Shown one piece after another: positions 25,001 to 36,366 of a DNA stretch of 64,000 nt (the first letter of the stretch is position 1; each line of letters opens with the position of its first letter). A model generated the notes under the pieces. The model saw only the letters and a list, made by a program, of their open reading frames with translations. It was not told the DNA's origin and searched no databases. The DNA comes from Oryzias latipes. Taxonomy: Eukaryota; Chordata; Actinopteri; Beloniformes; Adrianichthyidae. The position numbers were made by a program, and so were the translations under genes. The stretch covers positions 30,347,747 to 30,411,746 of the forward strand of contig NC_019867.2 of the NCBI RefSeq assembly GCF_002234675.1, read 5' to 3'.

Positions 25001-28000
25001 TAAGCGGCGCGTTGTCATGTTACCGTGACAACCACACCAAACAAGAATCTCCTGAAGGAGAAAACAGTTTGAAGCCAAGAAACCTGAAAAAGAAGAAATT
25101 CAGATTCTGGGGTTCCTCAGCGTTCACACAAACATGAGAGGAAACGCGATGGAAAACCCTCTGAGCATTTGAGCAGCTCTGGTTCTGTGGACTAAGTGGG
25201 CGTGGTCTTGGATCTGTGCTCTCCTTCAGGTTACACGGCCCTGATGCCCTGGCAGGGCGTCCCGCTAGAGGAGGCGCTGCCGACCTGCCAGCCCGGAGAC
25301 GCCTTCACGGTGGACGAGCTCCGCCTGGTGGAGAGGCAGACCGGCCCCCCGGACTACTTGACGGAGGCCGAGCTCATCACGCTCATGGAGAAGCACGGCA
25401 TCGGTACCGACACCCGCCTCGCTGAAACGGGCCGGGCCTCAGAGCTCTGCGGAGCAGAGTCGTGACGCCCGAGTTCTTCCCAGCGCACTCACATGGGCTG
25501 TCCTTGGTATTGCAGGGACGGACGCCAGCATCCCCGTCCACATCAACAACGTCTGCCAGAGGAACTACGTTACCGTGGAGACGGGGCGCAGGCTCAAGCC
25601 CACCAACCTGGGTGTCGTCCTCGTGCACGGATATTACAAAATCGGTGAGCGCACGTCTGAGCTGTGACCTCCGCGCCGCCGCTGCATCAGTGGCCATGGC
25701 AACCGGCACAGGCGTCCTTCAGCACAGCTCATCCGCACTCATGCACCCCCCCCCCCCCCCCCCCCCCCCCCCACAGACGCAGAGCTGGTGCTGCCCACCA
25801 TCCGCTCCGCCGTGGAGAAGCAGCTCAGCCTCATCGCGCTAGGGAAGGCCAACTTCCAGCAGGTGCTGCAGCACACGCTGGACATCTTCAAGAGGAAGTT
25901 CCACTACTTTGTGGACTCCATCAGCAGTGAGTCCTGCGGAGGCCCCGCCCCCTTCTCCTCTTCCTCACTGATGGGGTGTTCTTCATTTCATTTTAGAGAA
26001 AATGTTCTCAGAATGCAAAAACAAAACCAATATTTTGAGTAAATTTCTTGAAGATGCAATTAGAAGCAGAAGAACCGGAGTGTTTGTTCTGATAGAACCA
26101 TGTGGTGTACGTAGACTCATTCCGGACAGTCTGGTTCTGATCGTTTGGACTAACAGAGGACTGGACTGATGACGGGCTGTTGCTCCTGCAGGCATGGACG
26201 AGCTGATGGAGGTCTCCTTCTCCCCCATCGCTGCCACGGGGAAGCCCCTGTCCCGCTGCGGGAAGTGCCACCGCTTCATGAAGTACATCCAGGTGAGCCG
26301 CGAGCTGCACATGCTCATGTGTCCATAGGGGGGCGCTCACAGGTCACGTGACCCGTCCATCCGATCAGAACCCTGTCATCTCTGTGGGTCATGAAACAGA
26401 ATTCTGGGATCAGGACTGTCCTCCTGGATTAGTTGAGCTGTGCCCTCGTTGTCCCTCCCTCTGCCCGCAGCAGATGTTTCAGAACCGGTCCGGTCTTTGG
26501 GTTTCTGTTAACTCTGACCCAGATCCCAGCTAACGTCTGAGCTCCTCCTGCAGGCAAAGCCCAGCCGGCTCCACTGCTCCCACTGCGACGAGACCTACAA
26601 CGTTCCCCAAAACGGCGCCATCAAGCTGTACAAGGAGCTGCGCTGCCCTCTGGACGACTTTGAGCTGGTTCTGTGGACCTCAGGGGCGCGGGGGAAGAGC
26701 TACCCCCTGTGCCCCTACTGCTTCAGCAACCCGCCATTCAGAGACATGAAAAAAGGTAATCTGATTACCTTCTTTAGTTTGTGGTTCTTCATTTAAGGTT
26801 CTTCTTACCTGAAGGGCTTATATCATGCTTTTTTAAGCTATATCCATATATATGATCATATAGGACCTTTGGCACACTAAAGAACCATTTCTTTAAAAAC
26901 GGCATATTCGTGGTTAAAAAAGCTCTAGGAACGCTTTGACAACAGATCAGACGATGATGAGAGGGACTTTAACAAACTCTAACTATTAAAGCTCAGAGTT
27001 TCATAGTTTTTTGTTCTTCATCCGTCCATCTCTTAGAGGTGGGTCCTCCTCCTCTTGACGGACACTCATGTACTTTTACCGCGTTGGAAAAGTCTTTTGT
27101 CAGAGGCAGAGCCAAAGGCTCAGCTCCCTCAGAAACCACAGGTTTCCATGGTAACGGGCCTTCAGCAGCAGCAGCCTGGCTGTTTTTACCGCGTATGCCG
27201 CTAAAGCACTTTCCACATGACCGTCTCACATTTACCTCTTGTTCTCACGGAGGGAGGGGGCTCGGTTTCCGTGACGATAGATGGGTTGTTGGTGGTAGGA
27301 GGTGTGCGTACCAGACGTTTCTGCACCGTGTTCTGAGCTCAGCAGAGCGTCGGGTCACCCAGCCTTCGGACCTGTGGACTGATGTGTGTGTGGGGGGGTC
27401 TTCCTTTGTTCTTTTAGGTATGGGCTGCAACGAGTGCACCCACCCGTCCTGCCAGCACTCCCTGAGCGCTCTGGGCATCGGTCAGTGTGTGGAGTGTGAG
27501 TCCGGAGTTCTGGTTCTGGACCCCACCTCTGGACCAAAGTGGAGGATGGCCTGCAACAGGTGCAACGTGCTCGTGCACCTCTTCGAGCACGCTCACAAGG
27601 TGCAGGTGAGGACGGTCTTCCTTAACCGTGTTGCTCATGAGCACACCGGGCAACACATTTGGACCCATGAACGATGGTTCTGAAACACGTGCAGAAGGCA
27701 GCGGCTCCTGAACCAGACTGACTGAAGGACGGGCTCAAAGGCAAAGGGGGACTGGAGGCTAAAAAAAAAAAGAAACCTTACGTCCACGTCAGCCTCGTAC
27801 GGGCCGGTCCGTGACGTTAAACCGGTCTAGGATCTAGATGACTGCAGAACCACATGATGCTGCTCAGAACTCCAGATTCTGAACCTCTTTTTTTTCTTTA
27901 AAGGAGTGGATTCTGTAAGATTAAAGCTTTTTAAACTTTCCCTCTCCATTCCTACCGGCTCATATTGATTTAAAAGTACCGGTACACGATTCTGCTGCAG

Positions 28001-29423
28001 CGACCCGCTCCGATCGTCTCTTGATCTGTTTTTAAACGTTCCAGGTGTTTTTTTGTTTACGATGATGCAGTTTTTAGCTAAAATCTAAATACCTGTGTCG
28101 TTTGCTAGGACCTAGTTTCTGCTGAGCAGCAGTAGTTCATTGGAAAGGTCCCGCCCCCCCTCCCTTCCCCTCCCTGTTGTTGAGAGCTTAGAGTAGGAAG
28201 CCGATTGCAGTTTGTACACAAAAACTACGAGCTTTATAAAACTGCGTTTTTTTTTGTCTGCTCCTGATACACAGCGATTTAAACAAAAGAAAAATGTAAA
28301 AAAAAAAAGCAGTTTTCACTTTAATTGTCTTAATTATGTCGTCCATCATCAGAAAAAAGCCACAGGAACGTGTTAAAAACACTAATTTCATTCTTTTCAC
28401 TCTTTTTATTCTTTTTTTTCCCATGTTGCTTCGATATTTATTTTGTGCAAATTAAAGGGCCTATATCATGCAATGACGATATCAAAATGCACTTTTGAGT
28501 TAGTTCCTCACTAAAAACAATCCTAAAGCGGTAATTTGATCCATTGATGCATTTCTAAAAACCTGCTCTCTGAGCGATGATCAGTTCCTCACATTGTGAC
28601 GTCACGAAGTGAAGAACCGCCCCTTTCAGGAAGAGTCTGAGCTGCCAGCTCCGTCCCCAGGCTAACACACACGCCGACTTTCTCAGTGGAGCTAGTGCTG
28701 ATCGACTAAACGCTTTTTATGTTTTAGAAAAAAAATACGCACTTCCATCTTTGCAAAAGTTCAGATGTTTGTTTGTTTTTGTGGTAGAAACGCTGCTGAG
28801 GCATGAAGAGAAAGGCGGAGCCTCAGAGGTCGAGTCGTCTTACTTCTGGGTTGGAAAATAGCTGCGAAAATAACAAATATTTCATTAAATAGGTATTCTT
28901 TTGTGTGTCAAAGGTTATGATACATGTTCATATTATCCTCTGAATAAAAGCGATATAGACCCTTTAAGCCCAGGACACTTCCCTGCTCTCTTCTTCTGCC
29001 AGCCCCAGCTGCGACACTCTGGGGGCCCCTCACCCCGTCTGCCATCCCTCATTTTCACCGACCTTCTCTTCTTCATGGCTAACATTCTTGCAGAGATGTG
29101 AAAATGTGGACCCTGAGGTTCTGATCCGGTTACCCTCACAGGTCTCTCAGGACAGCTGTGAGGTCTGCGACGCCTCGCTGGTCATGGTGGACTTCAACAA
29201 GGCCCGCACCCCCCTGCCGGAGGGGGACACGCAGCACACCGGCTGCGTCTTCTGCGACCCGCTCTTCCAGGACGCGGTGGAGCTCAAACACGCCTCCATG
29301 AGGCGCACGGCGCACCGAGGCGGGGGCGCCAGGCGAGGGGGCCGGGGGCGCGGACGCGGCCGGCGACCAAACCCTAAGAAGCCCAAAGACAAAATGGCTG
29401 CCCTGGCAGCATACTTTGTATGA
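16030..29423 (+). CDS. top3b: DNA topoisomerase III beta
   Basis: Eighteen coding exons, all GT-AG and in phase: 16030-16099, 17609-17740, 17844-17950, 19194-19268, 19349-19545, 19807-19963, 21321-21434, 21703-21793, 21934-22088, 22196-22301, 24034-24180, 25230-25403, 25516-25644, 25777-25926, 26192-26292, 26554-26755, 27418-27605, 29142-29423. Product 858 residues (human 862). The TOPRIM domain shows VAEKPS (residues 7-12) and DCDKEGEN (117-124, Mg-binding acidic triad). The catalytic tyrosine is Tyr336 in GYISYPRTE. The C-terminal third carries paired cysteines (CGKC/CSHC, CPLD/CPYC, CNEC/CVEC, CEVC/CVFC) and ends in an RGG-type stretch (about [17 protein letters not shown]) and AAYFV. Type IA enzyme that passes single DNA or RNA strands, acting with TDRD3 and FMRP. 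Intact in every visible key residue. Confidence 0.97.
16660..17415 (+). repeat. degenerate GTCTCATTGTT minisatellite in top3b intron 1
   Basis: About 750 bp made almost only of GTCTCATTGTT, GTCTTGTTGTC and similar words of 10-12 bases, so the plus strand is nearly free of A-rich text and dominated by T, C and G. It makes long stop-free frames rich in Leu, Val, Ser and Phe that are not genes. Confidence 0.9.
17976..19138. mobile_element. hAT element in top3b intron 3 with exact target duplication
   Basis: The ends are TAGGGTTGGGCGATG (left) and CGGCACAACCCTA (right). They are flanked by identical octamers GAGGGCAG at 17968-17975 and 19139-19146. The 1163-bp interior has CATCGGGATGGACGATGA repeats near both ends, a run of about 26 G at 18052, and no transposase frame. 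It accounts for almost the whole intron, which without it would be about 72 bp. Confidence 0.92.
20267..20733. mobile_element. repeat family R2, inverted-repeat element in top3b intron 6
   Basis: The left end CACTGACTGTATAAGAGAAC and the right end (complement CATTGACTGTATATGAGAGA) are inverted copies. The interior contains GGACTGAGTGGCTCCTCCCC and GCTGCTACTCAGTC. Other copies lie at 44.46 and 47.43 kb. Confidence 0.75.
22620..23245 (+). mobile_element. Tc1/mariner transposon remnant in top3b intron 10
   Basis: Text such as GACGGTTCTTGACCCAAATG, TCAGACGGCGTCTGCGAGAG, AGTGGAGGCGCCATCATGGT and GGCGGAGCTACTCAGTACTG follows the order of a common fish Tc1-like transposase gene from its DNA-binding part to its 3' end. 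It is full of deletions and stops. Confidence 0.75.
23283..23332. mobile_element. TTAA-flanked palindromic MITE end
   Basis: TTAACCCTTGTGCTATCTGG begins at 23281 with GGGGTCCAGATGACCCCACT following; one arm plus the start of the interior only. Confidence 0.75.
28000..28440 (+). repeat. repeat family R1, copy B (top3b intron 17)
   Basis: Contains CCGCTCCGATCGTCTC, GATGCAGTTTTTAGCTAAA, CTAGGACCTAGTTTCTGC and, near the end, GTCCATCATCAGAAAAAAGC with AACGTGTTAAAAAC, the same order as copies D and E. Confidence 0.75.
28452..28967. mobile_element. TTAA-bounded inverted-repeat MITE, directly beside R1 copy B
   Basis: Starts TTAAAGGGCCTATATCATG and ends GCGATATAGACCCTTTAA, inverted over about 16 bases with TTAA at both edges, 516 bp long. 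No coding capacity. A similar end (GGGCTTATATCATG) occurs in intron 16 at about 26814. Confidence 0.8.
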
Positions 29424-29533
29424 GGGGGGGGGCGGAGTCCAGCAAGACCAGAGGGACAGTGCATGATGGGACAGTAGGGGGGGGGGGGGGGGGGTAACCG
29501 CTGCTTACAGCTCAACCTGATGTTGTGAAGGAG

Positions 29534-29539
29534 AATAAA
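29534..29539 (+). terminator. top3b polyadenylation signal AATAAA
   Basis: AATAAA 111 bp after the top3b stop, followed by a GT-rich stretch. Confidence 0.75.
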
Positions 29540-31024
29540 AACTTAAAAACATCTGTTTCTGTGTTTGTTTAGCCCAGAGCAGCAGAGTTTCTCCCTCCTT
29601 TGATTTAACCAATAAAACACAAAATCAGACAAAAAGATGAACACAACAGCGCAGACACACGTATTTAAAACCCTAATAAAGTCTTATAAGTCTGTCTGTT
29701 CCCTGAAGGCACCAGGAGGATGAGGAGGAGCTTCTTGCTGCATTTTGGCCCTTAACCTAAAAACCTAACACCTGTATTCCTGGAGCCGCACACACACACA
29801 CACAACACACACACACACACACAAGACACTGCAGCGGTTTCTGAACAGAAAACCGCACTATTCTATGGAAAATCTGCAAAGCAACGTCACTTTATACAAT
29901 TGAAACATTTAGCAGCACATAAACACTTTTGTCACCTTAACACTGTTATATTATATTGGCATTTGTTGAAATGTCTTTTCATTCTAACATGAATCCTTTT
30001 ATAGACTTCCTGCTCTTAGGCCTGAACAGTCATGCAGAATATTTCACTCGACTGTATTGTGGAGGTGACAAAAAATGGAATTTGGGCATCAGGTAAACAA
30101 TAAAACAAGATCATGGAGGTCCAGACTTCTGCTAGTTTACTGTTTAATCCCCTTTTAAACACGGCTGTGGGGGTTCCTCCAGAATATTCTTTATTGGGGA
30201 GGGGAGGCATATAGGTCCACTAAAACATGAAACTGATTGGTGCAGCTGTGTGATGCTAAGCCCAAACTTTAAGAATCACCTCTCCAGTTCTAAGAAACAG
30301 TAGGAACCCTTGAACACAACCTGGTTTAGATCAGCGGTTTCAACACTTTTTTCTGAATCAAACTAATACAAAATTTATTTCCACTAAATTTTTCATTATA
30401 ATTTTGAGTCATTTGATGGAGTTACATTTTGAAAATGAAAAAGCATTTCTGTTAATCCATTTTAACTGTCAAATTAGACATTTCTAAATTAAGTTTGCTA
30501 CACATTTACCAGAGAACTTTTTGAAAATGAAATGTCAGATACCATTTTGATTTTAATTAAGTGACAGAATAAGCGGTGTTGAAGAAGAAAATGAAAAAGC
30601 ATTTTGTTGGATTGCAGCTTCATTTTGAAAATGAAAAAGCATTTCTGCTTTTGACTTTTATTTTTAATTATGCCACAGAATCGCTTCCATACAGTAAAGT
30701 CAAATGTAATGACTGGTGGACAAATAGGACCAGACTGCCCCCTATAGGTGGAGGTTAGAGTTGTATCGACATAAGATGACCTCTGATTTACATGCTTGAA
30801 AGTATTTTAGTAATCATTTATTAATGTTAAAATGTCACACACACACATACATAGGAAAACAAAATGTAATTATATATATATACATAATTAAGATTTATTT
30901 ATTTTTCATAGAATATGAAGATGACACAATTGTTTTCCACTCATAGTTAGTCGTTCGGTGAAGCCATTTACTATCAAAAAGTTCTCTTTAGTCTTTGTAA
31001 ATCATAAACTACCCAAATGCCCCT

Positions 31025-31430
31025 ATTCAAAAGTTTACATAACCCAATGACTTTGTTCTGAAAACATCCACACACAATCTGATCCAAAAGGGTTTGAATG
31101 GCAGCAACAGGTAACAATCCTCACCTGTGACTCGTTTACCTGTATGCATGTGTGCACAAAAGGTCGTGGAGTTTCAGTGCTGCACTGATATTTCTGGATC
31201 CTGAGTCGTGAGGAAAACTTAGAGCTGTCAAAGGATCTACGGGAAAAGGTAACCGAACTGAACAAAACAGGACAGGGATATAAGAGGATATCCAAGAAAC
31301 TGAGAATGCCGGAATAATACCAGATCAAAGACCATCGCCATAATCTATTCTAGATGTAATAAAAGTCTGTTTTGATATTTCAGAACTGGTTCTGGACAGA
31401 ATGGTCTCAATATGAGGCCATTCTGATAAA
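31025..31430 (+). mobile_element. Tc1-like transposon remnant
   Basis: Starts with TTCAAAAGTTTACATAACCC, like a Tc1 inverted-repeat end. AAAACTTAGAGCTGTCAAAG, GGGATATAAGAGGATATCCA and GAATGGTCTCAATATGAGGC then follow the order of a fish Tc1 transposase gene. Heavily degraded. Confidence 0.6.
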
Positions 31431-32371
31431 AGCTCCATGGGAGGCTCATCCGTTCATCTGGTTTTTTTGCATCATAAACCAGAAGAGGTCTGTCCAAACC
31501 TGGTTGTCACATGTTTGGAGCAGGAAACCGCTGGCGTGGAACAACAGCGTTCACTGCTGCTTCCACAGCTCAGACTGATGAGGATCAAGGCTCCGTCTTC
31601 CGTTTGGAGCTTCCAAAATCCGATCTTCCAGTTCCACATGAAGGTTTCTGACCAGCAGGTTCTGCACGAGTGAACGTCAGTCCTCAACAAACCAAAGCAG
31701 CAGTTTCTACAAACCTGGAGCTTTTTCTGATCAGACCCCCCCCCCCCCCCCCCCATTAATCCACTGTCCCCCCCATCCCAATCCAACAGAAAAACACACA
31801 TTTTAGTCAGATTTTATTCCAGCAAACAGAAATTCTTCCAGCATCAAACTCTGACTGGAGTGTCTGTCCTGCAGCAGATGAAGTCTGTATTTGGTGAACG
31901 TCACTGTTCTGCAGCAGGTTGATCAATTTATCCAAACGATCATGGAGAAGTGACCAGAAGTCTCAGGTTCTAGTCTGATTTTCACGTAAAGATATTCAAT
32001 GTTAGGACTTTTTCCCCGTTTATTTATTTGCATTTTCTAGGTTTTAAATTCATTCAATGGTTCTGAAATGTAGAATGCATTTGAGTTTTTATTTTAGGTT
32101 CATATCATACAAAAAATAATAATTAATTTTTATCTAAAATGTAATAAATAGTCAATGGGGTAAAAAGTACATCTGCTAACAGGAGGGTTTGCCTTCGAAA
32201 AACAAAGCATTTTTAAAGAAAAACATTTTTAAAAGACTTTGCTTTTCGATCAGCTGTTTTCCTTTAACTGGTCACAAGAGGAAAGAAATTACTTTACAAA
32301 CAGAACCGATGTTTAAAAAACACTAATTAAAAAACAAAACTTTACAAAACCCAGATTTAATAGTATTTTTA

Positions 32372-32376
32372 TTATA

Positions 32377-32462
<86 letters not shown>
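32372..32462. repeat. (AT)n microsatellite
   Basis: About 90 bp of nearly pure alternating AT. Confidence 0.95.
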
Positions 32463-32465
<3 letters not shown>

Positions 32466-33269
32466 ATCTAATAACTCCATTCAGTTCATTCATAATTTTG
32501 AAACATTTTCTGTTTTGGACCTTATTCTCAATTTGTTTTCTTCTTTTCTTTTCTTTTTTTAAATGTAATCTTTTTTATTAAGAACTTTCAGATTGTCATG
32601 GAAATGAGCAATAGTTCCTGATCAATTTATTCCTCACAGAAAGTAAAAGTAAGAACTTAATCCAAACTAATATTGCAATCATCTAATAAAACCTTTAATT
32701 AAATGAATCCCTGTAGTTTTTATTTTTTTACATTTGACTATAATTTATAAAGTTATTTCTATTTGTTTCTTTTTTGTCTTGTTTAATTTCCAGTGAGGCA
32801 GACATCACCAATTAATTTGTTTTTAATGTTTTAATTTTTGTTCATTCGTTGTTCTACTTGTTTTATGGTTTGATTTGTACCCACACATAAAAGCAAAAAC
32901 ACAAACTAAATAAAATAAAACTTAAACACAAAACGACTTTAAACAAATAAAACCAAACTTGGCAAATTTCACTTTGACAGAAAAGTTAAATAGCTTTTAG
33001 AAGACGAAGAGTCAAGATACAATTTTAATAAAATGTAGAGAAATCACTAAACTATACGAGAAACGTAATTTAAAGGTTTTTTTTAATTGGGGACATTTAT
33101 TTTGAAAATAAAAATTAAGATAAATATCAACTAAACTCAGTAGTTTAAGTTTCACTTTTTGTGGTTTGATTTTTTAAAAATGAGGAGGAGCACAAGTGTC
33201 TTCCATAGGGATAGTAGCTTTGCATTATTATATATTTTAAATACATTAAATTAAATTTCGTTCTCTTCA

Positions 33270-34680
33270 TGCGTCTCCATCCTGTTCATGGCACGCGCGT
33301 GCCCCTCCGCCGTGAGCACGCACGTGACAGAAGCTCCTGAGCTCCAGAACTGGAGCCAGAACCAGAACAATCTCCAGGTGGTCCGGACTGAAACCTGCCG
33401 AAAGCTGGTTTGCATCACGTTGTCTGGTTGGGGCTGCCCAAGTGCGAGCGCGCACCTCCCGCACGCACGTGTCCGGCTGAGCTCACGCATTGGTTCCAAG
33501 GTCAGAGAGCCACGCGCACGTGAGCTCTTAAAACTGCTTCAAATTTAGAGAATTAAGCAGAGAGCTCAGAACCAGAACAGGGCCTACAACCCATCTGGTG
33601 AGTCACGTGCGCGGATCCGCGTGCATCATTCCCACAGAGGAACTCCTTTCATCTGAGCTTCGCCTCCATATACGGGCATGGAGCTTCCTGGGGGCCCCAC
33701 ACTGGGAGCAAGCTGGAGAGCAGGCAGAACCAACATGAGCGCGCGTGCCTTACATAGCATCTGCAGGACGTCACCCCCACCCCCACCCCCAAAAAAGAGT
33801 GAAGCGCGCGTGCTACTAACTCCCTGAAGAACTCAGGCGAAAACACGACCGTTTCTGGATTTCCCGCTTCACTCGTGACCCGCTCGGTCCAGATTCTGAA
33901 GCGGTTCGGTTCCTCCCTCTGCTCGGTTCGGTGCGCGCGCGCACGGCAGCGCCAGATTTGTGAATGAAAAACAGGATTTGTGTTCATTGTTAAATTAAAG
34001 TCCACCGTGACGTCACTGTGGTTTGCGACCAATCCGGGAGAGCGAGAGAGGGGCTGCAGCCAATGAGAGCGGAGGCGGCCGCGGCCAGCAGCCAATCAGA
34101 GGCCGGCATGCAGATGCGGCTGCGCTCCAGAAGCTGAACGTCAACCAGCAAAGATGGAGTCCAGAACCGCGAGGCCGCAAAATACCGACCCACCGGAGGA
34201 CCTTCTAAAGAGGGGGGGCACCGTGAGTCTTTCCCGGGGACGAGAACTGGACCGGATCGTGCGTGCACGCGCACACTGCGGAGCGGGAGGCTTTCTCGCT
34301 GTGGGACGCGCTTGCGCTTCTCCGCGCGTGCCTCCCTCGGACCGGCCCTGCAGGTACCAACAGAACCTCCTGGCCCGAAAGCGCGCGCACACGTGGATGT
34401 CGCGGTTCTGATTGGCCGCAGACATTCAGACCATGCTGAGCTGCGGAGCGCACGCGCGTGTTTTTACCAGAGTGGAAGCGCGTGCGTGTGCGTTGAGAAA
34501 ACCGTGATTGACAGGTGGGTGAAAAACGCACGCGCCCGTCCGCCGGGCGGCAGGAGCAACGGCGGACTCTGGCTCCGGACTGCAGGAGGTCCGGGTGTTC
34601 TGCAGGCCCGTTCGGGTCAGAGGTGGAGGGTTCAGATCCGCTGGGAGGCCTCATCATGCTGAACATCCACAGAACCAAGG
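33270..34680 (+). promoter_or_regulatory. CpG-rich block with three spaced CCAAT boxes; probable pri-microRNA promoter
   Basis: An island of CG-rich sequence (many GCGCGC and CACGCGCGTG words) stands between AT-rich flanks. CCAAT boxes lie at 34029-34033, 34060-34064 and 34092-34096, that is 31 and 32 bp apart, followed by a CG-rich stretch without a TATA box. No coding exon is found here. It is 0.6-1.3 kb upstream of the first microRNA hairpin on the same strand, so a promoter for the microRNA transcript is the simplest reading. Confidence 0.5.
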
Positions 34681-35025
34681 GGTCGGGTTCTGGGTTCTGG
34701 TTTGTCCTTCCTGTTCCAGAACAGGACCAGCTGGGTTCAGGTGAACGTCTCAGTGGAATCCACAGCCTTCCTCTAGTGGGGGGCTTCAGGGGCTTCAGGG
34801 CTGCTGGGACAGGAATAGAAGGTATCAGATGAGGCAGCATGAAGCTAAAGAGGGAGGGGGCTCTCCCTGGACCATAGACCACCACTACCCCCCCACTTCC
34901 TACATCCTCTCTTCCTACACTTTTGCTTCCTTTACTTCCACCCTGCTGGTGTCCCCCACCCATTTTGACTTCCTCCACCCTCACTTCCTGTACCCTCATC
35001 TCCTTCCTGTCCTGTCCTGCAGGAA

Positions 35026-35056
<31 letters not shown>

Positions 35057-35267
35057 GTTGACTGGAACAGATCTGAACAGACATGACTGTAATGCTCACA
35101 TTGTAAAGTGGTGTGTGCACCCCCCCCCCCAGCCTGCATCTATGACATGTCTGTGTCTTCAGGCCCGGGTCGGGCAGCGTGACCCCCCACCCCGCAGCAG
35201 CCGTAAGCCTGTTTGTCTGTTTCACGGCTGCTGTTGTGAGGCGATGTGTTAATCGTGCAGCAGTGTG

Positions 35268-35348
35268 TTGTTGTCTGGAGCCCTTTTTCTGTTGTGCTAC
35301 TGTGAAATCAGGTGAGCAGTGCAATTTTAAAAGGGCATCGGCCAACAG
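35268..35348 (+). ncRNA. microRNA hairpin, miR-130 family
   Basis: The 3' arm 35317-35338 begins CAGUGCAAU and ends AAAAGGGCAU, identical to miR-130a except base 10 (U for G). The seed AGUGCAA is intact. The 5' arm (about 35281-35303) reads CUGUUGUGCUACUG, the usual miR-130 passenger strand, with the loop UGAAAUCAGGUGAG, and the outer stem pairs GCCC with GGGC. It is a member of the vertebrate miR-130/301/454 group. Which named paralogue (130a, b or c) cannot be decided here. Confidence 0.9.
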
Positions 35349-35538
35349 CGCCCCCCCTCCTCCTCCCCCCGCCCACCCCTTCCTGCCCCACACATGCTTG
35401 TGGCTGTCGGTGCTGCAGTTTGGACTCTGTTGTTGTTGTTGTTGTGCAGTTTCTCTGGTCGACCCGGAGCTGCTGCAGGCGGGACGCTGCTGTTGTAGAG
35501 GAGCAGACGGACAAACAAACAAACAAACAAACATGAGC

Positions 35539-35658
35539 ACGGCGTCTGCTCTGACTGCACGGCGTCTGCTCTGACTGCACGGCGTCTGCTCTGACTGCAC
35601 GGCGTCTGCTCTGACTGCACGGCGTCTGCTCTGACTGCACGGCGTCTGCTCTGACTGC
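35539..35658 (+). repeat. six exact 20-bp tandem units
   Basis: The unit ACGGCGTCTGCTCTGACTGC is repeated six times with no mismatch, preceded by (AAAC)n at about 35510-35532. It starts 190 bp downstream of the miR-130-like hairpin. Being perfect, it is either recent or easily variable in copy number. Confidence 0.95.
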
Positions 35659-35659
35659 T

Positions 35660-36366
35660 TAAAATAACTGCAGGAAAACGGCGTTCCTTCAATACCTGAC
35701 CTAATCCAGATGTTCACACTAATTAATGTATCACTGTTTAATTCATGTATTTCTTTAATTCTTATTTAAAAAATCAGAAATTTAAAACCGTTTTTTTCAC
35801 ACAAATGTTTCCTTTTTCTTAATGCAGGAAATCTCAATAATAAATCACGAGACAATAGAGGATCATTGAATTAATGAAACAAAGTAACAATAGTCATGAT
35901 TTTCAGGAACAACATGGAGGCAAATCAGGTTTCGCTTTAAGAAAATAAAACTCTAAATTTGAAAAAGGAATTAGGAAAATAAAAGTGGTTTTAATTTTGG
36001 GAGTGCATATTTTAAACTTGAAGGAAATACTTAAAATTTGGACAAAAAAGTATTGAAAATTTAAAAACAAAGTACATTTGAAACTTAAAAATAAACCTAA
36101 ACTGTTACCATTTGAAAAATAATATTTGTTAATGAAAGTTTTCAACTTTAGTTTTTTGCGTTTCTCTCAGTCTTTGCTTCAGTCGGTTTCCAATTTCAGT
36201 TCAGACTTCCTGTTTTCTGCTGATCCTAATTTGACGCGTGGGCGGGGCTTTGAGCCTCTTGGCCACCGGAAACGCCGTGTGTGTCATTCCTCCTCTGCTG
36301 TACCCAGCTTTGGGAGAGCGTCATCACCGCCGTGCGTCTCTGGGTTTTCATTCACCATCAGCTGTT
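35660..36366. other. AT-rich, nothing recognised
   Basis: No gene, repeat end or hairpin recognised. Confidence 0.5.

Larger units (their letters stand above)
29560..33265. other. intergenic, AT-rich, no gene seen
   Basis: Holds a (CA)n tract at 29790-29823, a motif GAAAATGAAAAAGCATTT repeated three times at about 30430, 30586 and 30627, a Tc1 remnant (31025-31430), a C run at 31737-31754 and an AT microsatellite (32372-32462). Base composition becomes extremely AT-rich between 32000 and 33240. Confidence 0.5.

Noticed and set aside
27039-27683. 214-codon open frame
   Set aside because: It is intron 16, exon 17 and the start of intron 17 of top3b read through; splice sites at 27418 and 27605 and the conserved protein argue against it.
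33251-33548. Coding exon in the CpG block
   Set aside because: Open frames on both strands come from CG-rich sequence; no similarity recognised and no paired splice sites.
35539-35658. CRISPR-like array
   Set aside because: The units are directly adjacent with no spacers, and the genome is a vertebrate.
34205-35717. Long open frames on both strands around the microRNA (glutamine, serine/arginine-rich)
   Set aside because: They arise from CG-rich and tandem-repeat DNA, have no recognised domain or splice signals, and one of them is just the 20-bp repeat translated.
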